From Streptomyces cavernae (GTDB taxonomy: Bacteria; Actinomycetota; Actinomycetes; Streptomycetales; Streptomycetaceae), in contig NZ_RPDJ01000005.1 in the NCBI RefSeq assembly GCF_004023625.1, positions 124,001 through 188,000 on the forward strand: a DNA stretch of 64,000 nucleotides, in the 5' to 3' direction. A program made the translations under genes and the position numbers. The notes under the pieces were generated by a model, which saw nothing but the letters and a program-made list of their open reading frames with translations, did not search any database and was not told the origin of the DNA. This document shows positions 61,598 through 64,000 of this stretch, in pieces. Position 1 is the first letter of the stretch. The number at the start of each line of letters is the position of its first letter.

Positions 61598-63165
61598 GAG
61601 TCGGTTCCCGACATGAGCCGACCGAGATCGTCCCGGGCGGTGGGTGAGTCGGAGTCGACCGGGCCGAGCAGTCGGCCCCGGTAGCAGACGTACACCCGGG
61701 CGCTGAGGGCGAGCAGTTCGGACAACTCGCTGGAGATGACCAGGATCCCCGCCCCGTGGGCGGCCGCCGCGCGGAGCCGGCCGACGATCGCGTCGACCGC
61801 GCCGATGTCCAGGCCCCTGGTGGGCTGCGCGGCGAGCAGGCAGACCAGCGGATCCAGGGCCAGCTCCCGGGCCAGCACGACCCGCTGCTGGTTGCCGCCG
61901 GAGAGGCTGCGCAGGGGAGCCCGGGGACCGGCGGCCCGGACCGCGTAGTCGGTCAGCACCGCAGTGGCCGCGCGGTCCATGGCCCGCCGGTTCAGGAGGC
62001 CGAACCGACGGAACTCGCTCAGCCGCCCCAGACAGAGGTTGTCGGCGACCGTCATGCCGGGCAGGCACCCGTCCAGCAGCCGGTCCTCCGGGATCACCCC
62101 CAGCCCGGCCTCGGTACGCCGTCGCGGCGGCGCCTGCGTGAGGTCGGCTCCGCCCACCTCGATGGTGCCCGCCGCGACGGGCAGCGCCCCGCCGAGGACG
62201 GCCGCCAACTCGCTCTGCCCGTTCCCCTCCACCCCGGCGATCCCGACGATCTCGCCGGGCGCGACAGTCAGCGACACCCCGTCGAGTGCGGTGGTCCCGT
62301 CACCCCGAACGACCGTCACCCCGCTGAGCCGCAGCGCCGCCTTCTTTCGCCTATCTTGAGGTGACAGGCGTATCGACGGGACCGTGGTCTCTAGATCGGC
62401 GGGGGCCAGGCCGAGGCTGGCGGCCAGGAGGGGGTCCAGGGTGGCGGGGGAACGGGCGACCATCAACGAAACCAGCTCTCTCGTGGGCAATTTGGACAGC
62501 GGGCCGCCGCCCGCCACACGGCCGTTGCGCAGGACTGTGGCGGCGTCGCCCGCCGCGGCGACCTCGCCGAGTTTGTGGGTGACCAGGACGACCGCCTTGC
62601 CCGCGGCGGCGATCCGGCGGCAGGTGGTGAGCAGCGCGTCGATCTCGGCCGGGGCGAGGACGCCGGTCGGTTCGTCGAGCAGCAGCAGCCGAGGATCGCG
62701 GACCAGGCATTTGATGATCTCGACCTGCTGGCGGATCCCCACCGGGAGGTCGGCGACGACGGTATCCGGCTCTACCCGCAGATCGTACGACTCGGCGATC
62801 GCGGCGAGGCGGGCCTCCAGCCGGCGGCGTGGGAGCCGCAGCCGCAGGCCGTCGCCCAGCATGAGGTTCTCCGCGACCGTCATGGTCGGCACCAGACTGA
62901 AGTGCTGGTGCACCATGGCGACTCCGGCGGCGAGGGCCTCGGCCGGCCGGGCCGGCGCGTACGGCTCTCCGTACAAGGTCATGGAGCCGGTGTCGGGCCG
63001 GTAGTTGCCGTACACCAGGTCACACAGTGTGGTCTTGCCGGCGCCGTTCTCGCCAAGGACGCAGTGCACGGTCCCGGCCTGCACCCGGAGCGTCACCGCG
63101 TCGAGCGCGGTGACGCCGCCAAAGGTCTTGCCGATGCTGGTGATCTCAAGGGCTGCGGGGCTCAT
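61594..63165 (-). CDS. ABC importer ATPase with two nucleotide-binding domains
   Basis: A 523-residue fused ATPase. NBD1 has GENGAGKTT, LPVGIRQQVEI and LLLLDEPTGVL. NBD2 has the atypical P-loop VEGNGQSEL normal for this class, LSGGNQQRVVLARE and AAQPTRGLD. It is the NupO/YufO type that powers BMP-family nucleoside importers. ATG at 63165 shares one base with the binding-protein stop. Confidence 0.95.
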   Translation of the reverse strand: MSPAALEITSIGKTFGGVTALDAVTLRVQAGTVHCVLGENGAGKTTLCDLVYGNYRPDTGSMTLYGEPYAPARPAEALAAGVAMVHQHFSLVPTMTVAENLMLGDGLRLRLPRRRLEARLAAIAESYDLRVEPDTVVADLPVGIRQQVEIIKCLVRDPRLLLLDEPTGVLAPAEIDALLTTCRRIAAAGKAVVLVTHKLGEVAAAGDAATVLRNGRVAGGGPLSKLPTRELVSLMVARSPATLDPLLAASLGLAPADLETTVPSIRLSPQDRRKKAALRLSGVTVVRGDGTTALDGVSLTVAPGEIVGIAGVEGNGQSELAAVLGGALPVAAGTIEVGGADLTQAPPRRRTEAGLGVIPEDRLLDGCLPGMTVADNLCLGRLSEFRRFGLLNRRAMDRAATAVLTDYAVRAAGPRAPLRSLSGGNQQRVVLARELALDPLVCLLAAQPTRGLDIGAVDAIVGRLRAAAAHGAGILVISSELSELLALSARVYVCYRGRLLGPVDSDSPTARDDLGRLMSGTDS

Positions 63166-64000
63166 CAGCCGGTGGTGATCTTGCCGGCGGTGAGGTCGGC
63201 CTTGATCTGGGCGATCTTCGCCGAGACGCCGGGCGCGGCGCCGCACAGCTTGATGTCGCTCGCGCCGGTGCCCGAGTTCAGCCCGAACGACTTGGCCTCG
63301 GCCTTCCAGGTCCCGGCGAGGTACTGCTTTACGGCGTACTCGGTGGCCGCGCCGATGTCGGACTTGGTGTGCCCGATGAAGACCGGACTGGCGCCGCACG
63401 GCTGGACCAGCGGGCCGCCGAGCACGTGGGTGCCGGTCTCCTTGGCGCCCTGCAGCATGCCCTGCAGGCCGTTGTTGAGGATCTGGTAGAAGACGTCGCC
63501 GCCCGCTGAGACATCGGCTTGTACTGCCTGTTTGGCCTTGGCGACGTCGTCGAAGTCGCCGGTGTACTGGGGCGGGAGCACGGTGACGTCCGGCCGGGCG
63601 TACTTGGCTCCGGCGGCGAACTGCTTGGCGGTGGCGACGATCGGCGGGATCTCCACTCCGGCGACGAATCCGACCTTGCCGGTCTTGGAGGACAGCGCCG
63701 CGTATGCGCCACCGAGGAAGGCGATCTCGCCCTGCTTCGGGTCGTACATCGCGAGGTTGGGCAGCGTGGTGGTCGGCCCGCCCACTTCGACGAACTTCAC
63801 CTTGGGGAACTTCGGCGCTACCTTGCGCACGTCGGCGTCGGTCTGCCCGCCGATCGAGATGACGAGTTGGTCGGTGGAGGCAAAGCGGACCAGCGCCTGC
63901 TGATAGTTCGCGGGCTGGACCTTCTCGATGTAGGAGATCTCGACCTGACCGGCGAGCTGCTGCTTGATCCGCACCACACCCTCGTAGGCCGACTGCATGT
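63165..64000 (-). CDS. BMP-family substrate-binding protein, 5' end outside window
   Basis: The C-terminal 277 or more residues of a basic-membrane-protein (BMP/PnrA) family solute receptor: FVEVGGPTTTLPNLAMYDPKQGEIAFLGGAYAALSSKTGKVGFVAG in short order, then QFAAGAKYARPDV and ILNNGLQGMLQGAKETG. The family usually binds purine nucleosides. It is the first gene seen of the importer-amidase operon; its signal peptide and promoter lie beyond 64000. Confidence 0.9.
   Translation of the reverse strand, partial: MQSAYEGVVRIKQQLAGQVEISYIEKVQPANYQQALVRFASTDQLVISIGGQTDADVRKVAPKFPKVKFVEVGGPTTTLPNLAMYDPKQGEIAFLGGAYAALSSKTGKVGFVAGVEIPPIVATAKQFAAGAKYARPDVTVLPPQYTGDFDDVAKAKQAVQADVSAGGDVFYQILNNGLQGMLQGAKETGTHVLGGPLVQPCGASPVFIGHTKSDIGAATEYAVKQYLAGTWKAEAKSFGLNSGTGASDIKLCGAAPGVSAKIAQIKADLTAGKITTG

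Overview
The window is high-GC DNA from an actinobacterium, almost certainly a Streptomyces chromosome. Codons end strongly in G/C, GTG and TTG starts are common, ribosome binding sites are strong GGAGG types, several small proteins are of families I know mainly from Streptomyces, and the gene order from urease through tripeptidyl aminopeptidase, rocD, pfkA and murT/gatD to a DNA ligase matches my recollection of the S. coelicolor SCO12xx region (not checked by search).

Layout. 1-2.8 kb: a DUF6328 membrane protein (cut by the window edge), an NlpC/P60 cell-wall hydrolase behind what reads as a cyclic-di-AMP (ydaO) riboswitch, and a ClpP-type protease divergent from an orphan Phd-type antitoxin. 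3.1-3.4 kb: a broken TetR gene. 3.6-8.6 kb: urease ureABCF-GD, split by a 598-bp repeat-rich spacer. 8.8-12.0 kb: secreted tripeptidyl aminopeptidase, a lysophosphatidate-type acyltransferase and a small secreted protein. 12.2-15.0 kb: lrp-ddaH-rocD, methylarginine/ornithine catabolism. 15.1-19.9 kb: a LytTR response regulator, small membrane protein, sodium:solute symporter and LytS-type kinase. 20.1-23.9 kb: a Ser/Thr kinase with a separate PASTA-bearing lipoprotein. 24.1-29.3 kb: ctaG, pfkA, gatD-murT (lipid II amidation) and a peptide deformylase. 29.4-40.6 kb: TetR plus acyl-CoA dehydrogenase, aldehyde dehydrogenase, Nudix plus ATP-dependent DNA ligase, a flavin disulfide reductase with its XRE-cupin regulator, and a quinone oxidoreductase with a paired acyl-CoA dehydrogenase operon.

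From about 41 kb the content becomes accessory. At 46.9-55.6 kb there is a co-directional catabolic cluster: sugar-type ABC importer without ATPase, ROK regulator, a GMC oxidoreductase of the pyranose-oxidase type with a candidate flavinylation histidine, a cytidine-deaminase-fold enzyme, a TIM-barrel isomerase and an isopenicillin-N-synthase-type dioxygenase. I see no described pathway with this set and rank it as the best candidate for a new system, probably for uptake and oxidative breakdown of a glycoside with an amino-bearing aglycone. At 55.7-58.0 kb is a gene graveyard (truncated NAD-dependent ligase, truncated nucleotidyltransferase, IS5-family remnant, another gene stub). At 58.2-64 kb a reverse-strand operon encodes a BMP-family ABC importer and an amidase.

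A recurring feature is repetitive DNA around gene 3' ends: degenerate tandem arrays that include or directly follow stop codons (6.6, 12.0, 26.4, 35.4, 37.2 and 40.8 kb), and two copies of a dispersed hairpin element (7.0 and 16.4 kb).
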